This document shows positions 32,681 to 45,460 of a stretch of DNA of 64,000 nucleotides, one piece after another. Source of the stretch: Camelus bactrianus. Taxonomy: Eukaryota > Chordata > Mammalia > Artiodactyla > Camelidae. The translations under genes and the position numbers were made by a program. Below the pieces are notes generated by a model that ran no database searches, was not told where the DNA came from, and was given only the letters and a program-made list of their open reading frames with translations. Location of the stretch: contig NC_133564.1 in assembly GCF_048773025.1 (NCBI RefSeq), positions 30,948,645-31,012,644 of the forward strand, read 5' to 3'. Each line of letters begins with the position of its first letter. The first letter of the stretch is position 1.

Positions 32681-35600
32681 TCATTTTATCAGTTACGTCA
32701 GTGTTTGCTTTTATCCATACACTCAATCACAATGCACAGAACCTTTCAAGTCTGCCCTGAGTAATGCATTTCTCGCCATATCTTCATAAATTCCTACCGG
32801 ATTCATTTAATTCATGTCAGCTGGCCCAGATTTTTGACCTTTATTCCACTGCTCCTGATTATTTCCATTATTTATTTAATGTTTTATCACTTAGCGCTTT
32901 TCACTCTAAAATTTACTACGTGGATGTTAACTTTGTGACCCCACTTGTTCTATTTATTTTTCCTATCCTTTTGGTTTTACTCTTTAACTGTCTCCTTTGC
33001 GTTTATGTGTCGATTAGACAGCACAAGCTCTGGCACAAAATTCAAAGGGCACAGAACAGGACCCAGAGAAAAGTCAGCCTCCACTCTGCCCCAGCGGTGT
33101 CACCCCTCCCGGGAGGCAGGCACTTTAACAGTTTCCAGTGACTCCTCCCAGAAATTCTCTAAATATTTAAGAAAATATATGTAAGATCATACATATAACT
33201 TTTACAAAAATGTCATCGAAACACATGTATAGTTCCGCACCTTGGTTCATCCCGTAATGTGATATTCCTGCCACAGAAGTCTGTTTCATTGTTGCTAAGA
33301 GCGACACGCTCTTCTGCCATCTAGGTCCCGTAAGTTTTAACCACGCCCCTGTTATGGATTATGTCTGCTTTGTAGCTAGTGCGTAATTAGAGTTTGATTT
33401 TTGACTGTAGAGTGCAAACTAGGCTTGTAGACTGAGTTTTGTCGTAGGCTCAAAGTAACAGAAATCCTTGGCTTTCAAGATATAAAAATGTGTAATCTCA
33501 TGTATTTGGAACCCTAGCTGGTGTAATCAGTGACTCAATTACATCATTGAGGACCCATGACCTTCCCATCGCCCCACGATTCCATCTCAGCAGTGACTTC
33601 CTCCCGAATCTTGTTCTCCTCCTAATTGTTTCAAGATGGCTTAGAGCAGGGACTGTCATTTCCTCCCTTCAGTGGGATGGGGCCATTCTTGTGCCCATAT
33701 GTGCACTGACAACAGCCTGCAGGGCAATTCTGTGCACGGATTGGCTTAAATGATTCAGAATTATCTTCACGAGTTGGGGGAATAATGTCCTTAAAAATAT
33801 CTGAGTTCTGATAAATATGATAAATAAATATTAGGAATGCAGCCAAAAGTCCACTATAGTCTCTCAATTGAAAAGACTCTAGCTTGAAATAGAAGAGTAT
33901 ATTCATTTGCATTAATTCCCTTGAATTGTCCAAATTAACGTACTTTGTTCCCATCTCACATTTTTGGTTTTTGTGCTTCTTATTCTTAGCTTTCTATCAC
34001 TTAGTTTATGAACAATATATATTTATATTCAATAATTTCTCTATAAATGTGAAAGATATATATATATTGTTACTATTTTATTACTAATTTCTTTCAATAC
34101 AAATTAATTTATATGTTTCTAGTTATCAATACCAATGAAATTAACCTCATTATATAAATATTATATGAAGAAATTAGCAAACTTTTACTTTCTTTCACTC
34201 CATCAACTTTCCAAATTTTTTCCTATGAGACTTCAGTTACTATTACTGTTGATTATTTATATTGTGTATGTTTTATGCGAAGAATTAATGAAGAATTATT
34301 TTTCTATTTGCCTTCACATTGCTGCACGATTTAAATATACATGATATTAATGTTCAATGCTATGTTTAACTAGTTGTGATTCTGACCACGGCCTTTTTTA
34401 TGTCATGAATGTCTTATTCATGAGCTTTTCAGTTTGATTGATGATTTCTTCAATAAAAGTGTATCTGAACCTTCTGTTTTTCTAGAAGAATAGCTGGTTC
34501 AGCAAAACAACATAATGTCAATTTGGTTAGGTTTTTCTCCCTCCCTAGCATAGACTTAGAAAATGAAGTTTACTTGTCTGGGCTCTTGAATCATTCACCA
34601 AAGATGCAAAGAACAGAGGACTAGGAGAAATACTTTGTAGTTAAGAAAACAGCAAATCAGTCTCTCGAGAAGCCTCAGGAGCGGAACCGACCTCGGTTCT
34701 TTTGTGCCCACAGCTGTTGGGAGCCACGCTACAAACTGCCACGCCTCGTCTTGCACGCAACCTGCTTCCTGACTGTTCTGTAATCCCTGTTTTTCCACGT
34801 TCCCGGGATTCTGAGTGGCCAGAGAGCCCACTCATTTTATATTTTGCTTAAATCACTCAGGGCTGGTTTCTGATGTTTAAAACCAAAGCTTTCTAAGCTG
34901 CTCCCCACACTGATGGGGTTAAGCTTCCAACATTCAGCTGTTTTTCGGTTGGCTTTTTGCCTCCCAGTGAACCACGCTTTTCACGTGCTGCCCCTCAGGA
35001 CGAGGAAATGAATATCTAACAAACCCTTTCCCCAGTGGTCCTCACCCCTGGCCCAAGGCTCTTTAAATCAGATTTAAGGGGGCTTTTTTTTTTTCAAGAG
35101 CTGCTTTAAACATGCTTCGTACTGACACATTTCTATTCAGAGAGGTTGCTGGAAGTCAGCTTTTACCGAACTACCTCAATTTCTTCCCATCAGTACTCTA
35201 TCTAGAAATTTCTCAAAGATGTTGACATCTGAGTGGAATCCTTGGCTGATTACCAACGCTAATGTCAGGTTTCTTCCTCTCTGTGCTTTTTATTCCACTG
35301 ACTGTTTCCTGGGTGCTGCTTACAGCTGTGCATTTTACCTGTTTCATCGGATGTTACTACTTAACCAGGAAGGTGTGCTACACAAAGTAACGAGCAAACC
35401 CACGTGTGTTTCACTTGCATTGATACCAGGCTGATAGAGCCTGCACATGGCTTTGGACCTTGGATGGCTTTCTGACCATGCATGAATTCACGCTGCCTTT
35501 GTATTTACTGATGAAAAAAATTAAAAGGGTGATGTACATATTGAAATGGACCCTGGATCCTGATTTTAATCCTTACATTTCAAGGTGATGTCGATTACAG

Positions 35601-38351
35601 CCCCTGAGGGTCTGAACAACCACCTCAATGATGTGACAGTGATAATCAATGAATAGCTTGTGATTAGCACCATGCTTTCTTCTTTGCTCAGAATTGTGCC
35701 TTCCCTCTGACCTCAGGAAATCCATCAAGACTTCCCCTGCTCCTGATCCTCCACCCTAAGATCTTTGTAGCCTACGCAATAAGCAATGAAAACCATGTAC
35801 TCATTTTTTTTCTCTTTTAGAATTGTCTGTCTGGTGGTCTCCCTCGCTGAAATCTCATTATGACTCAGTTTATTTATATCATGACAGGTTTCTTGACTTA
35901 AAGAGAAGGCTTTTCACACGCCCCACACATGCACACAATATCTGGGGGCTAGAAAAGAATCTGTCCATTACCTCAGATCATTTTCATTAATTCAGGATTT
36001 AAATTCTCATTTTAACATAAGCTCAGTGTCCCCTTTTTCTATTAATTTTCTCACTTTGCTTAAGCGTTATTGCCCCATCTCTTACTTATGAGAACAGATA
36101 GTTTGTAAGATAATCTTCAGAGATCATGATGATTAAATAAATCACCTTAAATAAGTGGCTCCTGTGAGTTCTCTTGCTTGAGATTCCCTTTGAAACCATC
36201 TCTGTCCCAGGACAGGGTTATCACCTAATGCCTGAACTGTTTGCCGTTCATAGTTCAGAGAACGCTCTGTCTGCACTCTGCAGAGAGGAACACAGGCAGA
36301 TCATTTATTTTTCCCAAGAGAGATTCCAGATGATGAAAACGCACATGGAAAAGCTACAGTCGTCAGGAAGTGGTGACAGGAGTGTCACACCTCGCGCTCC
36401 CGCGACACCAGGTCTCCACTTGACCGCATCTCTCCTCAGACCCCCTCCCCTCTGGGGCTCTGATGGGAGAACCTCCTTCTACCTCTGCCTGAGTATCAGT
36501 CATTCAGCCTCAGCAAGGCTGATTTTCCAGGATCCCCATTCTCCTGGAAAACAGCGAAGATTCAGAAACACCTTCATTCTTTATTATGCTCCGGAGACAG
36601 CTGATGATGGAGAACCATCACTCCCCCTGTGATTTACTTCAGACTCATGGATGCCACTCCTTTACCTGCATCAAGACTAGACTCCGACCCTCCAAATTCT
36701 TTGTCTCATAAATGATGAGCTGAACTGCCTGTTCCCGCTGATCAGTAAGAACCAAATGCTTATAAACCAAATATGGATTAAGATCCCTTCTCCCAAGCCC
36801 CTGAAATGTGGCGCATCTCAGCCCGAGCTAGCACACAGCTCCACTTTAAGGCCCCTCCCAGTAAACAGGCTGGCCTCTGGGTGAGACCTTCTTTGGTCTG
36901 CTATTCGATCATGCTACACTTTCATCCCACTCTTCCCAGCCCTGTTTACTCCTCTCTCTAAAAGAAAGCTCTTTTGGCCTGGTCCTTAAGATGCTTGTTG
37001 ACCTTCCATCACAGCACCCTTCCTATTGCCAAGATCCCTCTCTCCCAACTGCATCAGTCTGTTCCCCCTCCTCCTCCCTCTGCAATAATCTTTCTGGATA
37101 AAGTCTCTTCTTACTGCGTACATATACATATACATATATATATATACATAAAGTTTGACGTCATATACTGTAAAATTCCTCTATAATAAGCACTAAAATT
37201 TAGCAGAAGCTGCTTTAGCCCTCTGGCTTCTATTCTCCAACACAGGCGAGGAGGAAGGGCAGGAGGATGCAGATGTGGAGCTGATTAGGGAAAAGGCGAA
37301 AACCTCAGCTTAGAAGCCAGGAGGTAGATGCTGAGTTTGAACATTCCTGGTTTTCTCCCATTCCACTCATCAAAGATGCAGCCAGTGAAGTGGGTACCAG
37401 CCTACCTGGCGATTCCTCAGATCCCTTTTATGATGCTGGAAATTGAGCTCCAATCAGTCCCAGGACCCAGAATTGACGCTGGCGGTATTTAAAATGGAGC
37501 AGACAGCAGCCACCGGATGGCACCAAACACTGCCTGGACAGGGACAGATTGGCTCTGGGAGGGACCTCTGGGACTGCAGCTTGTTAGCTGAGCTGGCTCA
37601 CACATTCATCTCATTAACTTTTCGGGGCTGCTATCCTGCCTTTTAATTCTTGGACGCCACTCTTCGTATTATGGCCTTAATAAATTATATTTATTAAGTA
37701 TCTTCTTAATGGGAAATTCAACACAACCAAAATAGGGCGGCTATTCTCAAGGAGACGGGGATCAAGATATAAACCCAAGAAAAGATACGTGGGAAGAAAA
37801 ACAGAGTAAAATGATGTATTTAGGGGTTTCTGATTGAAATTCAGCTAAGAAATTTTTGGAAATGTTGATAGGTAGAAGCTGGAGGAGGAAAAAGTGAGAA
37901 GCAATGCCTTTTTCTCTACAAGTAGAGACTGGTACACCTTTGGGAGTCTCTTTTTGAAAAAGCATCCAGGTACTTATAATTATGCAAATGAGACACAAAG
38001 TGGCTGCAGAAATGGATGCTTGAGAAACCAGGGCTCAAAGAAGCTACATTTCTGTAAAAAAAAAAAAAAAAAAAAAAAAAGCAATCTGAAGGGTTACTTT
38101 TGCTGCAGCTAAAGTGACATATTTAGATGACTTGTTTCATGAAAACAACATTTCTCGAACTCTTTCACAGACCCTCTCTGAAAAATACATTTTACATTTT
38201 ACACGTGATCCAATACACAAGCACACTGCTATTTCACAAAGCGATTTCCCTCCTCCCACACAGGGGCTTGATCACTTCTATTTCTATTTTGTTTCATTTT
38301 TTAAAATGTCTAAAGTGCTCCATTCTGTTGACTTCAAGCATTCCACTGGGT
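32681..38351. other. Long mostly single-copy interval, no gene recognised
   Basis: 5.7 kb. Parts of 32760-33360 may be very old L1-like sequence, but I could not match it securely. AT-rich TATATA blocks lie near 34014-34070, a TA/CA run at about 37119-37151, and a 25-A run at 38056-38080. The longest frame is 152 codons (36174-36632). It has no recognised domain, no Kozak-quality context and no splice evidence. The 125-codon frame at 32764-33141 is likewise unsupported. Confidence 0.4.
38056..38080. repeat. A-run of 25
   Basis: A pure A-run. The 150 bases before it match no SINE or processed transcript that I recognise, and I find no convincing flanking duplication. Confidence 0.9.
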
Positions 38352-38935
38352 TGTGAAGGACATCAGAATATGCAGCCCCCAAATCAGCTGCTTGCCAAAG
38401 GATTCTTTGGGCAAGGGTTACTTGCATAAGGATTATTGTGAGCTGAAGGCAGTTAAGGAACAGCAAACACTGGAGGAGCTCTCCGTCTTTCCCTCCTTTT
38501 GCCTAAAAGCAGAGCATAAGTTTCCCTTTTATAAAGGAAATCAGGAAATTTCCATTTGTAAAGGTGTCCTCCGGTCTCCTTTTGTCACCAGAGACAATTC
38601 TTATCATCTGAGAGTGCATAACAGTGCTTACTAAACAACTCTTACTTACATTATTGAACTTACATTTCCTAGTCACTTTCCCACAATTTACTCCACTCCC
38701 CTTTTCCTTTGTCTAGTCTCTTCTCCACACTTTATCACCCTTTGTTAAAATTATATATATATATATTTCCAGGTTTAACAACTTCATTAGGGTTTTCACT
38801 TCTTTTCAGTGAGGACCCCTATATGCAGGGAAAGCAAATCATTTCTCCTGTTAATATCTTTCTGTCAAGTTAATTCACACACCCCAGCACAAAACCTAAC
38901 AGGTTAGAGGAAGGATATTTTTCTTCTCCTATAAT
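38352..38935 (+). mobile_element. Solo LTR fossil, near full length
   Basis: It starts TGTGAAGGACATCAGAATAT and runs through ggattattgtgagctgaagg, ggaaatttccatttgtaaag and ttcagtgaggacccctat to a U5-like end (ctcctgttaatatctttctg). I recall this repeat from other laurasiatherian genomes as an endogenous-retrovirus LTR. No internal region is attached. It is a diverged fossil, probably tens of millions of years old. Confidence 0.6.
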
Positions 38936-39123
38936 TGCAATCTATATTTTTAAAAAATGCCTTAGAGAAAATATTTTACTTCCAAGTATTGATTTAGAGT
39001 ACAACTTATTTCTCATCCCTTTTGGAGAAGTGAGTGTTCTTGCTTCAGCAGTTTCTTGTGAGAGATCTAGAAATGATTCAGAAACTGCAGCAAGGACAGG
39101 CAGGCAAAATCTTCACCTCTCAC

Positions 39124-39622
39124 TGAGACACGAGGGAAGGGGGCAGGGCACAACCATTAAAAGAATCGCACAGCAACTGAGGATGGGTTAGATGGTCAGA
39201 ACCAAGATGGCAGAAGCTTCGCATTCCAGTAGACCTTGAGCCTCATGGCACACCCACAGGTGCCATGACAGTTCCTAGGCTGACTGTAAAAGGCCAAAAA
39301 GTGGGCAGGGACCCAAGTCCTGGAAATCCGCACCCCTTCCAACATAGTTGGAATAATCCTCCCACTCGTTAGCATATGAAATTACCCAGCCCACAAAAGC
39401 TAACCACCCCCGCACCTCATGGCCACTCTCCTTTCTGAGACAGCCCACACTCTTGTCTATGGAGAGTGTATCTCCCTGAATAATTCTACTTTCACTCTGC
39501 TATGACTCACTCTTGAATTCTTTCCTGAAGCGAAGCCACTAACCCTCAGTTGATGGGGTGCATCCCAGGGACTCACCTGGGACCTGGGACATGACCATCG
39601 TCTTGTGGCCTGTTTTCTTGCA
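39124..39622 (+). mobile_element. Solo LTR fossil (same family as 58422)
   Basis: It starts TGAGACACGAGGGAAGGGGG and contains caccattaaaagaatc-like sequence, aaccaagatggcagaagc, cacaggtgccatgacagttc, ctaggctgactgtaaaagg and agtgtatctccctgaataat, with a CA near its end. This is the layout of an ERV1-like LTR with U3, R and U5 parts. It is a solo copy with no internal genes. Family type is inferred from memory. Confidence 0.6.
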
Positions 39623-40402
39623 ATAACATTGCTTGACATACCATAAAGTACTCCTAAAACAGGGACTTACCTAGATTCATGGCATTAGCTTGAAATGTGC
39701 TGCTGGCGTTATTAGAAATAATCCAGAACATACGAATGATTGATTCTCTTTTTCTGATTACTTTGTCCCTCTGGGGTGTGTATGAAGTCCTGCAGATCTG
39801 GGAGTTGCTTTGAGGTCACAGATCCCAGAACAGAGGCAATGAATGTGAGCAAGGCTCTGATTCGAAGCATGGACAAAAGCCACGGGGGCTTTATAGAGAG
39901 AGAGTAGTCTGACAACTGACACGCCATGACTGAGTTATAATGTAAAGTCCTTGAAAATGAGTGTGAGTCTGTGGTCTCAGAGAGTAGCCCTTCCCAGAAG
40001 CATCTTTAATTTTTCTTTGTTACACTTTCCTTCTTATGTACCTGAAATTTCTGTAAAGTCTTGTCGGCGTTTGCAACCAGATCTTACTTAGGCAGTGAAA
40101 GATTATTGTCAGCATCTCTTGCGTGCCTGGGACGGAGCAGGAGAGCCTAGAACAGTGTTCCTCGTCTGAGGCCAGCGAGGCTGTAACAGGAGTGGATGCC
40201 GACAAAGGCTGGAGGTACCTGGTGGAGAGTCATCCAAGGAAGGCCAGGCTGCTGACTGCGAGATGTGTCATGGCAGCTTGAAGAGAAGCCAAAAATGAGG
40301 ACACAGGTCCCCTCCCACAGCATAAAGGAAATAGCGGGATATAACATGGCCAGTGGGTTTCTGTACTGATAGTCAGGGCACTTGAAACGCAGTAACTTTT
40401 GC
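39623..40402. other. Single-copy DNA
   Basis: About 780 bases between the 39.1-kb LTR fossil and an A-run. Several 60-70-codon minus frames and the start of a 160-codon minus frame lie here. None has a recognisable domain. Confidence 0.35.
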
Positions 40403-40424
40403 AAAAAAAAAAAAAAAAAAAAAA
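40403..40424. repeat. A-run of 22
   Basis: A pure A-run. GCAGTAACT on its left and GCAGTTACT on its right are similar, but no element body is visible. A minus-strand 160-codon frame crosses it as a phenylalanine run, so that frame is not a gene. Confidence 0.85.
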
Positions 40425-40544
40425 GAGTTGCAGTTACTATAATTGTACCTATAAACGACTGAAAAAGCCTTGGTACTGAAGGCAAGTTCGTGTGCTGGAC
40501 ACATTGTGAGGCTGAACAAACTGAAATGTTGGAGTTTGGAGTAG

Positions 40545-40875
40545 AGAAAGGTTGATTGAAGGACCAAGCCAGGAATACAGGGTGGATCACGCCCAGGGAA
40601 ACCCTGACCTCCCCAAAGGGCTTCAGCAAAGCATATTTAAAGGCGGGTAATGGAAGGGGGTCGCAGGGTGTGTGATCAGCTTGTGCACAATCTCTGATGG
40701 GTTGACGTCAAGGGAATAGGGCGGTCAACACCATCAACCCCCAGGTGCCAGAAGGTCTGGGGGCCACGTCCTCTCCATCATCAAGTAGTTAATTTCTTCC
40801 CTTGGGTGGTGGTTTTTAGCATCTGAAAAACTCAGGACACATGCATGAGATACTGTTCTCAGAGAAGACTTACAG
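40545..40875 (-). mobile_element. Probable LTR fossil
   Basis: Phrases such as gtgtgatcagcttgtgcaca, atctctgatgggttgacgtc, ccaggtgccagaaggtctgg and tcaagtagttaatttcttcc belong to a widespread laurasiatherian interspersed repeat I recall as an LTR. Orientation is judged from the antisense AATAAA-like word at its left end. The element is partial and old. Confidence 0.45.
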
Positions 40876-41024
40876 CAGAGGTTCCCGGGGAAGGGCTCCA
40901 TCCCGGGAAGACCCCAGAGGGTCCCGCTCGGCTACAGCCTGAACTCTTTCCTCTTTTCTCAGTGCCAAGTAAATAGTGCAGCCTGTTACTCTTTGGGTTT
41001 AGAGGTACAGGAGTGGAAAAAAAT

Positions 41025-41500
41025 TTCCTTCTTCCCTTCTAGGCTCTTTGGCTGGGCTAACAAATTGACATAAGACAGATGAACAGGAGAAAAATTTAAT
41101 TTTGTACATATGAAGTCCCATGAAAATATGAGACCCACAGGCAAGTTGGACAATTGGGGCTCACCTGCCTCCCTTAGTTATGGAGTGGGGTGGGGGACAG
41201 GGCTTCAAAGGGCAGGGAGGTGACTCACAGGAATAGAAGAGCAGGTATTGGGTAAGCAAGTTTACACCGCTACACACACAAGTCTTTCAGATTAAAAAGA
41301 AAAGCGTTATCTCTGGTTTAATAGCTCTTTTTCTGCTACAAGCCCCCCTGGCTAAATTCTTCTCAGTATTAAGGGAGAGGTAAAAGTTTTCCTTGAGTCT
41401 GCTGGGACTTCATAGCCTTCAGTTCAAAATAATTTACGTGTCAAGGTGGCAAATTGGAGGATGGCATCTTCTGAGCCCCTCAGAGGAAAATGACAGGGGA
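41025..41500 (-). mobile_element. Probable LTR fossil
   Basis: It begins cttctaggctctttggctgg, aacaaattgacataagacag, atgaacaggagaaaa, which is an antisense U5-like end. It continues with tgaaaatatgagacccacag and gtttaatagctctttttctg to a far end near gagcccctcagaggaaaatg. I recall the same order in LTR repeats of other mammals. No internal region is present. Confidence 0.5.
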
Positions 41501-41947
41501 CCAGCTCCATCTCAGAATTTGGAATCAGACCACAGCAGGTACCCCTTTGATGGGACCCCAGAGCGGAACAGCTCCTCAATGGACCTGTACCGCACGCAGC
41601 ATCAGAGGCAGGGTCCAGTGATGACCAGTGTGTCGGCGGGAGTTCACCAGTGCCCACGACGCAGACTTCTCAGAACATTTACCACTGTCGCCGTTATCAT
41701 CAGCTCCGGTTCAGTGCTGCTGGTCAAAAATAGCAACAGAAATAATATAGAATCTCCCTGTGTTTTCATTGCAGGTACGGAGCTTTGAAAGTAGAGCCTA
41801 ATAGATAAGTTTCCAGTTTAAGCATCTTCAGTCCCAATTCACAAAGGGCACTAATTGAGCACAGGGGAAGCAATTCAAGGCTCATTTCTACTAAACCTCC
41901 TAGATGCAGAGTCAAGGGGAAAATACCAAGAGATGTACTGAAGATTT

Positions 41948-42306
41948 TTCAGACTGAATTTTGTTGCCTCCAAGTTCATATGGTCAAGCCCTGACACCCA
42001 ATATGACTGTATTTGGAGACAGGGTCTTTCAAGAGGTAATTCAGGTTAAATGAGGTCATGAGGGCAGGGTCTTAATTCAGTAGGACTGGTGTCCGTCCTT
42101 GAAAGAAGGGGACGAGACACCAGGGATGCAGGCCCACAGGGAAAAGGCCAAGTGCAGACACAGGAAGTAGGCGGCCGTCTGCAGACCAAGGAGCGAGGCC
42201 TTAGGGGGAACCAACCCGGCACCTTGATCTTGGGCTCCCAGCCTCCAGATCTGAGAGAAAAGAAATTTCTGCTGTTTAAGCCATATTTTGTCATGGCAGC
42301 CCAGGG
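41948..42306 (+). mobile_element. MLT1-type MaLR solo LTR
   Basis: A clear ERVL-MaLR LTR: gactgaattttgttgcctcc, aagttcatatggtcaagccc, tgactgtatttggagacagg, aatgaggtcatgagggcagg, agcctccagatctgagagaa and atttctgctgtttaagcc. Placental-wide MLT1 copies predate the mammalian orders, so this fossil is very old. It has no internal coding part. Confidence 0.8.
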
Positions 42307-43374
42307 GGCAAATACATGCACGTTCCTGTTTACATGTTAAATTTCACAGTTTTAAAAGCGAAGATTATGTTTTGCAGAGTTTACATGCATTTCACAAAAA
42401 GAGAAATCTTTACAGCATCCTTTCCTGAATTGTCTTTTTCCCACGTAGGTGAGTATTTAACCACTAGGTTTCATGAACCCTTGCTTGCCTGGCCTTGGGA
42501 GGTGTTTAACAGTTTGTTCGCAGAGTTATATGCTTTCGTAAAATGTGCAGAAGGGACATAACTGTAATCTGTTGAGACCGATGCGCTACCCACCTTCCCT
42601 TGTGGTCCCTTGTGTTGCGTTGAAATGGCGGTGGTATTTTGAGGATTGGCCTTGTCACAGTTGACTTGAGGATGCATTTAGTTTGGGTTTAGGTGGACAT
42701 ACTTTTTTGGTTCCCGGGTACAGTTAAGTTATTGTTAGCCATCTGTGGTCATCCTTTTTACGATGACAGAATGTTGCTTTCAAAATACGAAAGTGTTTGC
42801 CACAGGAGTCATGTGGATAGTGAAGGAGGAAAAAGATGTGAAATATATAAACTACAAGCTATCCTGTGGGAGTTTTTGTCTCTAATCATTCCCTGCATAA
42901 AATTATAAGCAGAGAATTCTATTTCAAGAATTTACTTGTAAGCAGAATATAGCATCATAAAAGCATCATGCATTCTTTTTTTTTTAATGGAAATAGCGCA
43001 AAACAGAATTTATCCAAATTCTTATTTGTAAGGCTTAAATCTTTAGCAGTATTGAAAACAACAACTATATTTGTAACAGCTTATCTAAGAAAGAAACTGG
43101 GGAGAAGATTCCCAAACTTGTCAGCAATCCTAATAATTTATATGACATGACCAACACTGAGTTATTAAGCAGAAAACTTCCCTAAACTATTGATAGCAAA
43201 AATGTTTGGACCAATGATGCTACAGGAAAGCCAGTTATCCTTCTTGAAGGAAAGATAGTATAGTTAACATCATTCTCACATTTGGTTTATAGAGAATGAT
43301 GTTATAAAAAAAAATCTCTCTCATAGGAAAAGACAATCAAATAATGCACAGCAAAAAAAAATGCAGAAGTCATT
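42307..43374. other. Single-copy DNA
   Basis: 1.1 kb before an L1. Small plus-strand frames (42316-42561, 42693-42908) are unrecognised. AT-rich toward its end. Confidence 0.35.
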
Positions 43375-43778
43375 AAAGAAATGTGTCAGACCATATGAAA
43401 TCGCTCATATGTGGAATCTAAAAAAAAAAAAACCAAATACAAAACAGAAACAGACTCATAGACATAGAATACAAACTTGTGGTTGCCAAGGGTGTGGGGG
43501 TAGGAAGGGACAGACTGGGAGTTTGAAATTTGTAGATACTGACAGGCATATGCAGAATAGATAAACAAGATTGTACTGTGTAGCACAGGGAAATAGATAC
43601 AAGATCTTGTGGTAGCTCACAGCGGAAAAAAATGTTGACAATGAATATATGTATGTTCATGTATAGCTGAAAAATTGTGCTCTACACTGGAATTTGACAC
43701 AATATTGTAAAATGACTATAACTCAATAAAAAAAGTTAAAAAAATTTAAAAAAGGAAAAAAAAAGAAATGTGCCAGAC
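43375..43778 (+). mobile_element. Young-type L1 3' end with 17-bp TSD
   Basis: The body (43392-43761) starts at the last codons of ORF2 (catatgaaatcgctcatatg, tggaatctaa) and runs through the full 3' UTR, with ttgtggttgccaagggtgtg, ctctacactggaatttgaca and aactcaataaaaaaagtta. AAAGAAATGTGTCAGAC (43375-43391) and AAAGAAATGTGCCAGAC (43762-43778) flank it with one mismatch. It is the same subfamily as the 23.2-kb L1, and its reference tail shows where that one should have ended. Confidence 0.93.
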
Positions 43779-44784
43779 TATTAATTATTGTTACTTTATA
43801 GACTTTATAATATATGTGCCATTATATACATTTGTGATTTGTTGAGATTTCGTCCCTTATTCTAAGTAAATAATTTGTACCAAGTCTTCATCTGTGGTGG
43901 TGTTTTTTAAAGATAATCCCCCCAAATTAATATTAAGCCCCATAAAAGCTCGATCTGCCCTAATCTAAACCTAATCAGATATTTGCTGATTTTTTTTCCT
44001 TTCTTCTCTGATGAGTCTGTTTTCCCTGAGCAAAGACACAATTTTTCTGCAGCGTTATGTTGTCACATCTTTACCCAGCGATTCTATTTGTGAAATTACT
44101 GTCACACATTGATTGGCCTCACTTCAGTTGCTGCTGCCCTTTCTGTGGGAAGAACTATTTTCCATGCATTTAATCTCAAGGAGATGACCTTCAGCTATCG
44201 CTCTCAGAGCAGAGCAGCTCTAAGCTCTTAGTCACATCAGCCTCTTAAGTCTTTGGCTTCACATTGTTGTGTGTTTTGTTTTGTTTTGTTTTTTCATTGT
44301 TGTGTGTTTTAAAGCCTTTGGCATCTTACTGTTCTACAGCAAAAGCATTTAAATATGTCATCATATGTCTTTACTGATATCTTACTTCACTTGCTGCTTT
44401 GAATCATCTACACTGAATACTCCTTCAGCTTTTACTTCTGTCTCTTTTCATCGTCTTCTTTATAAACATTTTATTTTCTCAATCATAAAGTCCTTTAATG
44501 TCCTTAATCCCAAGATGCCAGTTAAAGGCTTAGAGGTGAAAGCAGGTGAAAAAAAAAAAAAAAAAAAGTAGTCTCGATTTAGACCTGTCAGTCAAACATC
44601 GTTTAATCTATTTTCCTCTGCAAGCTGAAATAATTTCATGGAAGAGAATGGAATTCTCCTGGCTACTAGGTTTGCTGACTTGAAAATATCAAGAAGCTTT
44701 CAGGATCACTCAGTAATGAAGCTAATATACCACCGACAGACACTTAGTGTCTGTGTCCCTTTTTGGTTTTCTAAGGACTCTGTG
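43779..44784. other. Single-copy DNA with a TTTTG-type duplication
   Basis: The word CATTGTTGTGTGTTTT occurs at 44262-44277 and 44295-44310 around a (GTTTT)n core. A 19-A run lies at about 44550-44568. No gene recognised. Confidence 0.5.
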
Positions 44785-44990
44785 CCCACAGCTGTGTTAG
44801 GTGCCTTGGTAAATATTGAAGAGATGATAACACAATCTTTACTTTCAGGAGGGTACCAGCTAATTAGGAGAAGATGTACTTACACACGGAATAACTGATC
44901 CTGGTACAAGCAGGAAGGAGACGGCGCTACCTCTGAACGGGGGCCTTCACGATAAATAATTCCAGAATAACAAACAGGATTGGAAAGGAT
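44785..44990 (-). mobile_element. Probable L2 LINE fragment
   Basis: The segments gctgtgttaggtgccttggt, aaatattgaagagatgataa and aatctttactttcaggaggg follow the antisense L2 order (tgtgccaggcactgttctagg ... gagatgaacaa ... ctgccctcatggagc). Confidence 0.45.
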
Positions 44991-45104
44991 TTAAAAAATG
45001 AACGTATGCAAGCAAAATAATAGTACGATATATTCGGGGATCAAATTTAAGAGCCGTACTGAGAACTTAACCGATCTTCCCAGGTCTGATTCAAAAAGCA
45101 TTTA

Positions 45105-45460
45105 TGCCCAGGGGGCTGGGGGAAGGGGAACTGGATGAAAGCAATCAAAAGGTACAAACTTCTAGTTTTAAGATAAATAATTACTGGGATAGAATATACG
45201 ACGTGATAAATGTAATTAACACTGCTGTAGGTTATACATGAAAGTTGTTTAGAGAATAAATGCTGAGCGTTCTCAATACAAGAAAAAAAATTTTTTTCTT
45301 TTCCTTTAATTTTGTATCTAAATGATAGGATGGAAGTTTTCTAAACTTACCATGATAATCATTTCATCATGGATGTAAGTCAAATCATTAAGATGTATGC
45401 CTCCAACGTAGACAGTGCTATCTGCCAATTACATCTCAATAAAACTGGGGGAAAAAAGTG
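45105..45460 (+). mobile_element. Old L1 3' end
   Basis: Sense 3' UTR of an old L1: gggataga, gtaattaacactgctgta, tgaaagttgtttagagaata, gcgttctcaatacaagaaaa, atgataatcatttcatcatg and ccaattacatctcaataaaa. It is strongly diverged from the younger copies here. Confidence 0.75.

Noticed and set aside
36174-36632. 152-codon frame
   Set aside because: No recognised domain, ordinary base composition, no promoter or splice context. This length is expected by chance in 64 kb.
38056-38080. Processed pseudogene ending in the A-run
   Set aside because: The preceding sequence has no poly(A) signal at the right distance, no recognised transcript and no convincing flanking duplication.
40147-40629. 160-codon minus frame
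   Set aside because: It runs through a 22-base homopolymer as a phenylalanine run and overlaps an LTR-type fossil.
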